A stretch of 64,000 nucleotides of DNA from Conchocele bisecta (Eukaryota; Mollusca; Bivalvia; Lucinida; Thyasiridae). The notes under the pieces were generated by a model, which did no database searches, was not told the origin of the DNA, and was given only the letters and a program-made list of their open reading frames with translations. Made by a program: the position numbers and the translations under genes. The stretch covers positions 28,834,560-28,898,559 of the forward strand of contig CM055280.1 of NCBI GenBank assembly GCA_029237695.1. Reading direction: 5' to 3'. This document shows positions 45,325 through 54,403 of this stretch, in pieces (the first letter of the stretch is position 1; each line of letters opens with the position of its first letter).

Positions 45325-46147
45325 ACAAAGAGGAGCGACATAACAATCTATCCACCACTTTAGTGACAACGCAAACCTAATAATAGTAGGAGACAAGGTG
45401 CCATTGCATCTAAGCCAAGCAGCTGTGCGATATCTCATTATACATGTCGATGGTCTAGTAACATAAGGTCGTAAGTGCTATGCTTTAGCATAGCAGTTAC
45501 TACCTTATGTTACTAGACCATCGATATATGTTCCTGCTATGCTCAGGCTCAGTCAATCAAGCTGCTTGATTTGAATAAAAATATTCAGGTATATGTATGC
45601 ATTTTGAAATAATAATACATATTAGCAAAATTAGCGCAGGCAAAAGTGCAGGTCGGAAAAGTGGCGGTCAGATTCTAATGTCAAGCCCAATGGGTAGTGA
45701 TAAAACAAAAATGCGTCCCTATTCCACGGCAACACACGTACACATGCAATACTCGCCGCACATTCATACCAGAGCTTAAACGTACAACGAAATACATGTA
45801 CTACTGTCTGTTTCATAAAATTTGCAAACAAGTGATTTAGAAGTAGCTTTCTTTGTCATCTTTAAAAGTCGGCCAAAAGTAAACAATTTCCCTATTGGAT
45901 ATTACCATGGGGAAATGAAATTTGAAGAGTGGTGATGGTTCGAAAACAAATATATATATTTTTCAAATCGTTCCACTAACTCCTAAATCAGGAACATGAT
46001 TGGTCATACATGCAAGAGTTTCTTTTTGGTGAAACAGCAATGACATTACTCACATGTTACATACATGTTTGTAATAGTATCAATATTTGACCGAATTAAT
46101 TTTACAAACAATAGGCTTATTCTTAAATGTTCATTGACAATCAATTG
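45325..46147 (+). repeat. Segmental duplication, copy 1
   Basis: Aligns by eye with 57028-57847 from GGAGCGACATAACAATCT through AATGGGTAGTGATAAAACAA and AAAGTCGGCCAAAAGTAAAC to TTGACAATCAATTGCAA. The copies are separated by about 11.7 kb in direct orientation. Copy 1 carries the palindrome 45447-45524, which copy 2 lacks. Confidence 0.75.
45447..45524. mobile_element. 78-base palindrome, copy 2, inside the duplication
   Basis: TCGATGGTCTAGTAACATAA is mirrored at the right around GCTATGCTTTAGCATAGC. See the related palindrome at 23987-24070. Confidence 0.75.
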
Positions 46148-46920
46148 CAATATTGTCCATATATCCATACCGAATGGACAGCTTTATTTGAAACAGACGG
46201 CAGGCAATCCTGTGTTGATTTCTGGTTGTCAGCATCATTTATATGTACAGAAATGACGTCACATTTACGTCATATGTTACAGTTCCGAAAATAAGTGAAA
46301 AAAAACAAATAAGTTCCACTCTGTTATAAATACATTACAACATAAGTTTAAATGCACATTTGTAATTGTTTAACTCCATATATAATGCATTACATATTGC
46401 AATTCAATGGGTATATGTGTATAACTGTGCGTTAAAACATTCATTGCCTGTAACTTATAGTTTGTTTCACGTACTGATTACGTTTTAGGCGTATTTAATG
46501 CATTGTTAGATTCCTTGGTCCGTTACTTCAACAACGTGGTATCGAATGCCACATTCTCAATGCACACATCACGATTGGACACGTTTCAAAAACTAAGTAC
46601 AAATGTATTGTAAGTGTGTACATGTATGCACCAACGTCCTCAATTGCATGTAAACATTGACATAAAAACTGTACATCGCTGACGCATCATACAGACTCAA
46701 ACATAATATTGCCATTTATTTCTCTGTGTGTATGAGCTCAGTGAGTGTCCTAGCATGCGCATGCGTGATTTGCCAGAAACCGGTTGCATATCTTTGCCTT
46801 CTGGCTAATAATCAACATCCAGGAATGGAACATTTTTTTTTTTTTGCAATTAGAGCCAATTCCCGCCGTTTAATATAATAAGATAAATTGTAAATACTCA
46901 ACATCCATCATTACACTTTC
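46148..46920. other. Intergenic, no gene recognised
   Basis: AT-rich, with a T run at about 46833; nothing recognised. Confidence 0.35.
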
Positions 46921-46922
46921 CA

Positions 46923-47161
46923 GGGGCCTGTTTCACTAAACTTCGTACGACTAAAATGTTCGTAAGTGAGCATTTAGGATCGTCTGAAAATCTCTTTTGA
47001 TGCATTTACATGTACATTTATTGAGCATATTCTGCTATGATCAATAAATGTAAATCCAATAAGTGTTTACAAGAAAATATTGTTAATGTGAAATTTACAG
47101 ACTATCATAATGTTGCACTTACGAACATTGTAGTCGTACGAAATTTAGTGAAACGGTCCCC
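46923..47161. mobile_element. MITE family D, copy 1
   Basis: Left end GGGCCTGTTTCACTAAACTT then CGTACGACTAAAATGTTCGT; the right end is the inverse ACGAACATTGTAGTCGTACG then AAATTTAGTGAAACGGTCCC. Terminal repeats exceed 45 bases. Confidence 0.8.
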
Positions 47162-47204
47162 AGGTACCTAGCTGTACGTTATAATTGTATGCTGACTTAG
47201 GCAC

Positions 47205-47635
47205 TGACGCTGACACACAACCGCCTGCGTTAATCTTGCCCAGATGTCAACGTTTCTGAATATGGCGATTTCAACTCGCAATCAAGCAGTTTCACAGCTC
47301 AGGCTCAACCAATCAAACTGCTTGTTTGTTTTCAAGCACAGTATTCGAGCCGAAATGTCAACGTTTCTGAACATCTGATGGCAATTTCAACGCGCAGTCA
47401 AGAAGTTTGATTCGCTGAGTGCAAAGTGTACAACAGCTCAGGCTCAACCAATTAAACTGCTTGGTTTGAAGCACAGTATTCGAGCCGAGATGTCAAAGTT
47501 TCTGAAAATCTATTGGCAATTTCAACTCGCGATCAAACATTTTGACTCGTTGAGTGTAAGCTGTAATGCAGCTCAGGCTCGACCAATCAAACTGCTTGAT
47601 TTCAAGCACATTATTCGAGTGTTGTTTGACCATAG
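47205..47635. mobile_element. MITE family C, three tandem partial units
   Basis: The unit ATGTCAACGTTTCTGAA, CAATTTCAACTCGC, CAGCTCAGGCTCAACCAATC, AAACTGCTTG, CAAGCACAGTATTCGAGCCG is repeated three times at about 120-140-base spacing. The left edge is CCGCCTGCGTTAATCTTGCC. Confidence 0.7.
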
Positions 47636-47823
47636 CTGATTTACATTGCCTCATTCCGGGGCCATGTCAACACCTACGTAATGCATGTGTCTCATGACGT
47701 TACTAGAACGCGCCGTTACGTCACCAAACTAGTTTACAACGGTCACACTGACATTTTGAAATTGATGCGGTTACATGACGCGACGTGTACTGTGGCCCCG
47801 GAATGTGGCAATGTAAATCAGCT
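47636..47823. mobile_element. MITE with 28-base terminal repeats
   Basis: GCTGATTTACATTGCC plus TCATTCCGGGGCCA at the left; TGGCCCCGGAATG plus TGGCAATGTAAATCAGC at the right. It is 188 bases long and CpG-rich inside. Single copy in the window. Confidence 0.75.
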
Positions 47824-48007
47824 GTTTGAATGGAGCAGATAATCAAAGTACCGAAAGTACAGCATATGTGCAAAGTACACGATATTTCTTACGGAACATA
47901 TCCAGCCGTGGGTAAACGTTTGCCATGGCACTCGGGAACTGTTTGATCACCATGTCTGATACATTTGATATCAAAGGACACTAGCCTGGTATTCTGTATA
48001 ATACAGT

Positions 48008-48201
48008 CATTGTGGAACCTTTCTAAAGCGGACACCAAGACAACCTCTGCGATCATTTATCCCAGATATTAATGTATGTTCATGATTGCAAAGCACGCCA
48101 ATACATTTCAGGATGGTCATATGCCTGATTTACAGTGGAACATCTTTAAACCGGACACCATGGGGACCTCCCATTGTGTCCGGTTTAGAGCGGCTTCACT
48201 G
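48008..48201. mobile_element. pogo/Tigger-type MITE, copy 3
   Basis: TGTGGAACCTTTCTAAAGCG at the left, internal CAGTGGAACATCTTTAAACC and right end GTTTAGAGCGGCTTCACTG. Confidence 0.7.
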
Positions 48202-48285
48202 TAGTTAGTATAACATAATTAGTAAGGACTTTTAACAGTAAGTTTTCACGCCGTGCAAGATGGATGGTAAATACAAGTACTACGA

Positions 48286-48520
48286 TGTCCTGTTAGGGTC
48301 ACTTTACATGGTCGCATCATCGACTTCTTAGAGATAAGACGAGATAAGACTTATAGGAAGATTACGATAGTTCAGACGAGATCGCGGGTTTGCGAGAAAG
48401 CGAGGCGATGTCGCGAGAACACGGGACGAGATTCTCGTCTTGTATTGTCGCATTCCCGCGGTCGCATATAAGTTGAGAATGTTAGCATGCGAAAACCTAA
48501 CATGGCCCTAACAGGACATT
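48286..48520. mobile_element. MITE abutting the transmembrane exon
   Basis: TGTCCTGTTAGGG at the left is mirrored by CCCTAACAGGACA at the right. The inside is rich in CGAGA and GAGAT words. The right end is 13 bases from the stop codon of the sushi gene's last recognised exon (48534), so it would lie in the 3' UTR. Confidence 0.6.
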
Positions 48521-48533
48521 GTATGCTCCTCTT

Positions 48534-48607
48534 TTACAGATGGAACATAACCGATACTAGGCCACACACGCCGATGAGAACGACACCGCTGACGATGGAT
48601 GCAGCTC
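48534..48607 (-). CDS. Sushi gene, exon 4: transmembrane helix and stop
   Basis: The acceptor TTATTATTAACAG ends at 48608, and the exon starts with two bases of a split codon (phase 1), matching the donor of the sushi exon at 51752-51925. Translation gives GAASIVSGVVLIGVCGLVSV followed by MFHL and TAA: a 21-23-residue hydrophobic helix with three residues after it, so essentially no cytoplasmic tail. A donor-like GTAAAA overlaps the stop, so an isoform that splices on to a longer tail is possible. Inferred to anchor the protein in the plasma membrane. The exon was found from splice phase and hydrophobicity; it is too short to show up as an ORF. Confidence 0.55.
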
Positions 48608-48679
48608 CTGTTAATAATAAAACAAGACAATTGCGGTTACTATAGGCATTATAGGGGTGAAGTAGTTTTGATTATTGTC

Positions 48680-49330
48680 CACTCTCCCTATATAAGTTGA
48701 TATTAAATAGTTTTGACTAATTCCCTGGGTATTGACGTGCCTCACCAATAGTTCCGCGTGCCCGGCCAATAGTTCCGCATGCCCGGTAATTAGTGTACAG
48801 TTATTTCATGGTCATTCGCGTAACAGTAACAACCATTACCCCGAGGTGCTGTGCGGAACTTTTGCACAGGCACGTTAAGCCCATCAGTCAAACCATGGAA
48901 TATCAACTTATATAGGGTTTTGGGTAATACTCAAAACAATTTCCCCTCTGAAAATCATGACGGCATAACATTAAATGTAGATCGGTCAGTCGACGCGCCC
49001 CACGCCAAATTTACGTTCATTGTGTCACATACACAGTTTGCAGGTTGAGTAATAAAACAGTTATGTCATGATCATTCGGGGAACAGTTAAAACATAGTGT
49101 CCGTTTGTGCTGTGGAAGCCGCGATGCACTATTGCCCTCGGCCTTCGTATTCTGTCCCGGTCAATAGTACATCGGTTTGTCGACAGCACATCTGGACAAT
49201 AGCTTTTACTGTTCCCCAAATGAGTATGAAATAACTATACTATTCCACTGGCACGCGGAACTATTGCCCAGGCGCGTCAACATCCGGAGAGTTAGTAAAA
49301 TGTATGTAATAGCAACTTATATAGGGAGTT
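48680..49330. mobile_element. Inverted-repeat element in intron 3 of the sushi gene
   Basis: CCTATATAAGTTGATATTAA to AATAGTTCCGCGTGCCCGG at 48687-48777 is mirrored at 49245-49326 (GGCACGCGGAACTATTGCCC to AGCAACTTATATAGGG). A third copy of the arm lies at about 48850-48922. No coding frame. Confidence 0.6.
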
Positions 49331-49334
49331 GGGA

Positions 49335-49500
49335 CTTTTTTCATATGGATTGCATATGTAACATATGATGTTCATATAAAAAGTTCATATCATTTTGATA
49401 TGAATTTTGTTCATTTCATATGCAAATTATTCATATAAAATGCATATGAAAAGTATTCATATGATAATCATATAAATTTAATATCAGCTCTTTTCATATT
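49335..49500. repeat. CATATG-rich tract
   Basis: About a dozen TCATATGA, GCATATG and TTCATATNA words in 165 bases; each is nearly its own reverse complement. No larger unit is evident. Confidence 0.6.
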
Positions 49501-49661
49501 ACGAAAAGGTGACCTGCAGAAAAGCGCTACTGTATTAGCTGTCTGAAATGGTGATCAATACTCGCGGTCATAACCGTGAATGGCTAAATTCGTGAATTGA
49601 TATTTTCGCAAAATAAAGAACAAGTACAATTGCCCTAAATTCCGCAGAAAGTATCGAAGAT

Positions 49662-49800
49662 TTATCTTATGAGTTTGGATTGAAGATCTCCCTCGGGGAC
49701 AGCTGCAACAGCTACCCGGTCCCCGTCCTTTGAGCCATCAGTGAAATGTGTGTGTACATGTATAGTATATTTAGATAATTGAATGCGTCTGTCTTAGAGA
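49662..49800 (-). pseudogene. Non-LTR retrotransposon RNase H fragment
   Basis: The minus strand is open for about 45 codons to a TAA at 49662 and contains FTDGSKDGDRVAVAAV, the first strand of the RNase H fold with its catalytic Asp (TDGS). That motif is typical of the C-terminal RNase H domain of several non-LTR retrotransposon clades. Nothing else of the domain or of a reverse transcriptase is left around it. It lies in intron 3 of the sushi gene in the sense orientation. Confidence 0.5.
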
Positions 49801-49904
49801 GAAGGCTCATTTTCCTCGACATATAAACTCCGTGCGTTAGACGTATGGACTACATCATAATACTGATTGCACTAAAACTAGTCTTTTCGTTCAACATTGC
49901 TTCA

Positions 49905-50062
49905 TTTAAGGAATAAAACCACGGGCAGTTGCGTTTACTGGAGTACGAAAACATTTGGTCTGTATAAAGTGCGTGGAGTCCGAGGACTCATAGCAAGCTT
50001 TAAACAGACCAATTTGTTTCTTACTACAGTAAACGCAACTGCCCATGATTTTATTACTTATA
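49905..50062. mobile_element. Hairpin element with about 55-base imperfect arms
   Basis: AATAAAACCACGGGCAGTTG then CGTTTACTG pairs with CAGTAAACGCAACTGCCCAT then GATTTTATT, and ACATTTGGTCTGT pairs with ACAGACCAATTTGT. The loop is about 40 bases. The 101-codon frame at 49897-50202 crosses it and is not a gene. Confidence 0.7.
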
Positions 50063-50568
50063 TTTACACTGTATTTTCTGATAGTTTCAGAGATTTAATA
50101 ACCATATACGGTATAAAAAATAGTAATCTTATTGTTTTACGTCGTTTTGTCGCAATTCATGGAACAGCGACGTTGCCGGCCAATAGAAGATATCACAATT
50201 AAATAAAGTTAACACAATTCATGCGCGATACAGTTACATGTATATAGGTATCAAACTGTTAACAAAATATATTTCTGCATGAGTGGTAACAACATACACT
50301 TTAAGAGAAGAAATAAAGAAAACATATATATATTTTTCGCGAGAAAAATGGTGAATATCAGTATGAAAGTGGTTATTATAAAATATCTTAATAAACGTTA
50401 ACTTAGTGTTGCTTGCCTGACTGCATGCACATGTGGTTTACGATAATTATCTGTGATCTGATCATGAAAAACTTGATGCTTGGTAGAGGAGATCTCCTCC
50501 GTTTCACTAAAGAGCGGGAGCGGGTTTTGGGGTAATGTGTTGGTTTCACACCATGTTGCTTGGTTTAA

Positions 50569-50836
50569 ACTATAAGCAACTTGATATCAAACAGAGAAAT
50601 TCCACCGATGATGTCCTGAAAGTAGTTGTAAGGGAAGTTACGCGTGATTTTGCGGTTGGATGTCGGGAGCATGTGAAGGGTCATTTAACGATAGGGGTTC
50701 ATACTATAAGCAACTTGATATCAAACCCCGACACATTCCACCGATGATGTCCTGAAAGTAGTTGTAAGGGAAGTTACGCGTGATTTTGCGGGTGGAGGTC
50801 GGGAGCATGTGAATGGTCATTTAACGATAGGGGTTC
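50569..50836. repeat. Recent 134-bp direct tandem duplication
   Basis: Two copies of 134 bases start with ACTATAAGCAACTTGATATC and end with AACGATAGGGGTTCAT. They differ by only a handful of substitutions, e.g. GCGGTTGGATGTCGG versus GCGGGTGGAGGTCGG. Lies in intron 3 of the sushi gene. Confidence 0.9.
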
Positions 50837-50849
50837 ATACATGTACTTG

Positions 50850-51100
50850 GAATTCACACTGGAATCCTAATATCCCTGTCCTGGCGTCAAGTGACTTTGG
50901 TGTGGTATGGACCTGGCATCAAGTCAGGTTATTCCAATTTCAGGACAGAATATATTTTGTTTTCGATGTAAATATTCCGTTCTGATTTTGGGAGCCCCCC
51001 CCCTTTCCCAATGTAGCAGGTTAAATACGGGATCGAACCTTGAATGACATTGACTGTTTATAGGCCGTTAAACACCAATAAATAAAATCATCCTCGTCAG
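50850..51100 (+). mobile_element. SINE-like element
   Basis: It contains TTTGGTGTGGTATGGACCTG, CAGGTTATTCCAATTTCAGG, GTAAATATTCCGTTCTGATT and the 3' end TAGGCCGTTAAACACCAATA then AATAAA. Confidence 0.6.
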
Positions 51101-51189
51101 GTCCTCAGGTACGTTTTTGGCTTTCTTGGTACTTGAGAGTTGAATATTGTTATACCCATTATAAAACTAATATGCTTAGTACTAATTAT

Positions 51190-51485
51190 ATTACTTTTAG
51201 GAAGTGGAGCTCAGTGTTTCTGGTGTGGTAGCATCTGACACCAGATCAGGTTATCCTACTTTCAGGGCTGAATGTATATTTTTATTGTAAATATTCAGCT
51301 TCGATTTTGGCATTTTACACCCATTCAAAATGGGGGTAAATTGCCATAATTGGGGATAAATTACCATAATCAGAGCTGAATATTTCTTACAGGTGAACTA
51401 TTGGATTAGACCCTGTTAACCCGGCCTTAAATGGTCAGAGCTAATGACAGGTCGTTAAACACGAATAAATAAATAAATGAATGAA
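51190..51485 (+). mobile_element. SINE-like element, second copy
   Basis: Same body (GTGGTAGCATCTGACACCAG, ATTGTAAATATTCAGCTTCG) and tail GTCGTTAAACACGAATAAAT then repeated AATA. Confidence 0.55.
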
Positions 51486-51528
51486 TAAATATGCGGGAGT
51501 TTCCTAGTTCTATAACTTACATATAACT

Positions 51529-51734
51529 GGGTCCCGTTTCACTAAAGTTCGTACGACTAACATGTTTGTAAGTGCAAACTTATGATAGTCTGTAAATTTT
51601 ACATTAACATTGTTTTCTTGTAAACAATTATTCGATTTACAGATGCAGCCTATGCTCAATAAATGTAAATCCATCAATTGAAATTTACAGACGATCCTAA
51701 AGTTGCAGCACATGAAGTTTAGTGAAATGGCCCC
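51529..51734. mobile_element. MITE family D, copy 2, beside an exon
   Basis: GGGTCCCGTTTCACTAAAGT then TCGTACGACTAACATG at the left; AAGTTTAGTGAAATGGCCCC at the right. Its right edge lies 15 bases inside the intron after the donor of the sushi exon at 51752-51925. Confidence 0.75.
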
Positions 51735-51751
51735 ATGTAGTCTATACATAC

Positions 51752-51925
51752 CGCTACAAACGACGCTACTCCATCCCGACGACTCACAGGTAATGGCGCA
51801 AGTCAGTTCCCCGTTACATGTGAACCCCGTGCTACAACTGACGGTAGCATTGGCCCCGTAGGTCGTGACCCCATCGACCGTCAAGGTCACGTTGCTGTTA
51901 GCGGGGACTGGTGGGGTTTCACAAT
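51752..51925 (-). CDS. Sushi gene, exon 3: second sushi (CCP) module
   Basis: A 174-base exon is bounded by acceptor TCTCCTTCACAG and donor G/GTATGT, phase 1 at both ends, the classic symmetric CCP exon. It encodes DCETPPVPANSNVTLTVDG, then the buried-cysteine motif ATVSCSTGF, and the C-terminal ESSGW followed by the last Cys. The canonical four cysteines are present. Two extra cysteines in FTCNGELTC sit between the second and third canonical ones, so a third disulfide is likely. Sushi modules bind protein ligands outside the cell. Together with exons 2 and 4 this suggests a membrane-bound adhesion or recognition protein (inference). The exon is flanked by a family D MITE 15 bases downstream. 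Confidence 0.8.
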
Positions 51926-52112
51926 CTGTGAAGGAGATATGTTCGTTACCGCACAAACTTGTGTGTTTTGTATTAGTCGTAAAAAACATGTTGAGGTTCA
52001 GGTTTCCCAAATGACACAATATTTTTTTTTGTCTGTGTAATTTTTTTGGAAAAGAATCTGACCTTTCTTTCAATTTTTCTCGTGTTGTGAAAATAATCAC
52101 AGAGAATATGTA

Positions 52113-52313
52113 CAGTGGAACCTCTCTAAACCCGGCACCGGTAAAACATCTGAAACCTTCTTGGTCATTTAGCCCAGATGAGAATGTATGTTCCAGATTT
52201 CAAAGCACGCAAACATGCCTCAGAATGGTCAAATGTCTCATCTGCAGTGGAACATCTCTAAACCGGACACCCTGGGAACCTCCCAGGGTGTCTAGTTTAG
52301 AGAGGTTTCACTG
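52113..52313. mobile_element. pogo/Tigger-type MITE, copy 4, in intron 2
   Basis: CAGTGGAACCTCTCTAAACC at the left and GTTTAGAGAGGTTTCACTG at the right, TA on each side. Lies in the intron between the two sushi exons. Confidence 0.75.
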
Positions 52314-52582
52314 TATAAACCAGGCCTGGATAAATCCGCTCGTGGAAAATTGAGAATTTGCCGAGGCCCGTAAACACATAGATAAACACATATATACATG
52401 ATATACATACATGTAGTATCAAAAACGACTGAAATATACATATTCTTGCATGTCTGACAACATTCACAATGCATTTTGGTTCAGAAATTAAAAAAAAATT
52501 CCCAACCGACCAAACTTTTTTTCGGCATTGAACCTGAAACACAACATTGTTTTTGTCGGCCTTAGTGTCAGATAGTCATATG

Positions 52583-52661
52583 TGTCTGTGACTGGAGAAA
52601 TGGGGCTTATGGGTTTTGCGACCAGTGTAGATCCAGATCAGCTTTTGCACTCACACAGTAT
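52583..52661 (+). mobile_element. MITE family A, left half
   Basis: TGTCTGTGACTGGAGAAATG to TTTTGCACTCACACAGTAT, then interrupted by a G/C-rich element. The right half is missing. Confidence 0.6.
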
Positions 52662-52901
52662 CAGTGGCGGAGGCGGGGGATTCGGGGGGGGGGCGGAGGG
52701 ATTCCAGATTTGATTTGATTTTGCAACTAGAAAAGCTGTCCGAGTCGTAAAAATAGCAAACTCTGTCAAATAACGGTGATTTTATCAGATCAAGGTCCAA
52801 ATATTATAGAGAACCCACTCAGAAGATATTACCTTCGTGACAAATTTCGACTGGACCCCCCCCCCCCCCCCCACTTCGGTGAAATCCTGGATCCGCCACT
52901 G
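52662..52901. mobile_element. G/C-run element with CAGTGGCGGA ends
   Basis: CAGTGGCGGAGGCGGGGGAT at the left and CTGGATCCGCCACTG at the right are inverted, with G and C runs inside each end. It is inserted at the broken edge of a family A MITE. Confidence 0.7.
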
Positions 52902-53167
52902 AATGTATTACACAAAAATGTAATGTTTTGTTCATGTATTGTCCAATTTTAGTGTTAACATGGCATGTAATGGAAAATCAGAATTTGATCTACATTATCA
53001 TAATGTGAACATGAGCTAATGAATGTTACAATATGATTTATTTTATGAGTTTGCTATCGGATAATGTATTACACAAACATTTGTATTTTTCCCCCATTGA
53101 ACCCTTAATACTCTATTTTTTGTCGTCTGCCAGAAATGTTTTAGTTTCAATATTTTTCGACAAAAGC

Positions 53168-53230
53168 CTGTTTTGACAGCGCATGAGAATCATCTCCACT
53201 GGAGACGATTCTCGTGTGCTGTTAAAACAG
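53168..53230. repeat. 63-base hairpin in intron 2
   Basis: 31-base arms around a single central C: CTGTTTTGACAGCGCATGAG... pairs with ...CTCGTGTGCTGTTAAAACAG. Only four positions are not Watson-Crick, and three of these are G-T. It would fold if transcribed with the gene. Confidence 0.65.
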
Positions 53231-53465
53231 TGTTTTTGTTAAGCATTAACGCAAACATTAAAAACAGTTCACATGGCATGTAATGGAAAATTAGAATTTG
53301 ATCTTGTGTACAATATGTATTTACCTAGTGTTAGTGTTAATTCGCTTATTTTTTCCGTACAATATCAACATTTGTATGAAAATATTATTCAAATGCAAGG
53401 GTGGGAATTGGCTGTACAACATTATATGCCCGGTAAGGTACATACGTATACTGGTGTCACGTTAC

Positions 53466-53642
53466 CTTTAATGGTGCACGTGTGTGTGGCCGGGGTCCAT
53501 GTCTTGTTTGTCTGACACGTGCTGGTGACGGTGGCCTCTGGGGTGTATCCAGTGTTACACGAGAACGTTGCTACGTTGTTATACAACGTTCCGCCACTTA
53601 TGTCCACATCTCCATTTGTCGGTGTTGTTGGTGCACTACAAT
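53466..53642 (-). CDS. Sushi gene, exon 2: first sushi (CCP) module
   Basis: A 177-base exon with acceptor GATTGTTGTCTATAG and donor G/GTAACG, phase 1 at both ends. It encodes a textbook CCP module: CSAPTTPTNGDVD (first Cys), ATFSCNTGYTPE (second), TSTCQTNKTW (third, with the conserved Trp) and THTC (fourth). Spacing of the four cysteines and the GxY and W positions fit the family. It joins in frame to the EB/EGF-like exon (donor A, giving Asn-Cys) and to the second sushi exon. The extracellular role is known for the family; the ligand is unknown. Confidence 0.85.
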
Positions 53643-53655
53643 CTATAGACAACAA

Positions 53656-54130
53656 TCATCGATATTACTGTAGCTGCGGATACGTAACTCTTCAGAAACT
53701 CCCAAATCGTAGCTACTGGCGATATCGGAGGTTTTTGAGAGTTACGTGCCCGTAACTACACGTAAGATTACTAATACTACTGCTTGCCAACGACGCTGGA
53801 ATAGAGTGCTCTACATTCTATAACGAAATGACGAGTGAGGACACATCACGTGCATCTGCTATTTTGAACCGATTATACACATATTTCTCAGAATATCTGT
53901 ACGAATTATGGGTCTTTTTGATGAAATAAAGGGCAGATACCACGAAAAGGTGCACAGTGTAACCTGGTGATGATTCAGTCCTCAGGAAAAATATTTTCAG
54001 CAAATGACGTAGAAAGTTGATAAAATTAGAAGTATGAACAGTTTGTTAACTTTCTATGTAATTTACAGAACCTTCAATAGTTTCCGTAAATATTTTTCAT
54101 GAAAAATCTATTTACATATACTAGGTACAA
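53656..54130. other. Intron 1 of the sushi gene
   Basis: At 53690-53756 an imperfect inverted repeat pairs GATACGTAACTCTTCAGAAA with TTTTTGAGAGTTACGTGCCC. No exon seen. Confidence 0.4.
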
Positions 54131-54139
54131 AATCACATG

Positions 54140-54375
54140 GCGTGCAGCATACACAACAGTCAGCGTTAATCTTGTCAAGGTTATCTTTGTTTCTGGACAT
54201 CTATTTACAATGTCAACTCGCAATCACGCAGTTTGTTTATATGATCCTGATCTATTGATCCTGAGCTATAGCACAGGACAGGCTCCATCAATCAAGCTGC
54301 TTGACTTGACACGTACTTTGAAACAAAGACATTTGTACATATCGGTAAGATTATCGCAGGCGGTAGTGTATGAGA
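54140..54375. mobile_element. MITE family C copy near exon 1
   Basis: CAACAGTCAGCGTTAATCTT at the left; GGTAAGATTATCGCAGGCGG at the right. The right edge is about 30 bases from the donor of exon 1 (54403). Confidence 0.6.
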
Positions 54376-54403
54376 CGCAGTGTCTGTAAACACAGTAACT
54401 CAC

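Noticed and set aside
51510..52100. The whole 196-codon frame as one coding region
   Set aside because: Only the central 58 codons are a sushi module bounded by AG and GT; the rest is intron and MITE DNA.
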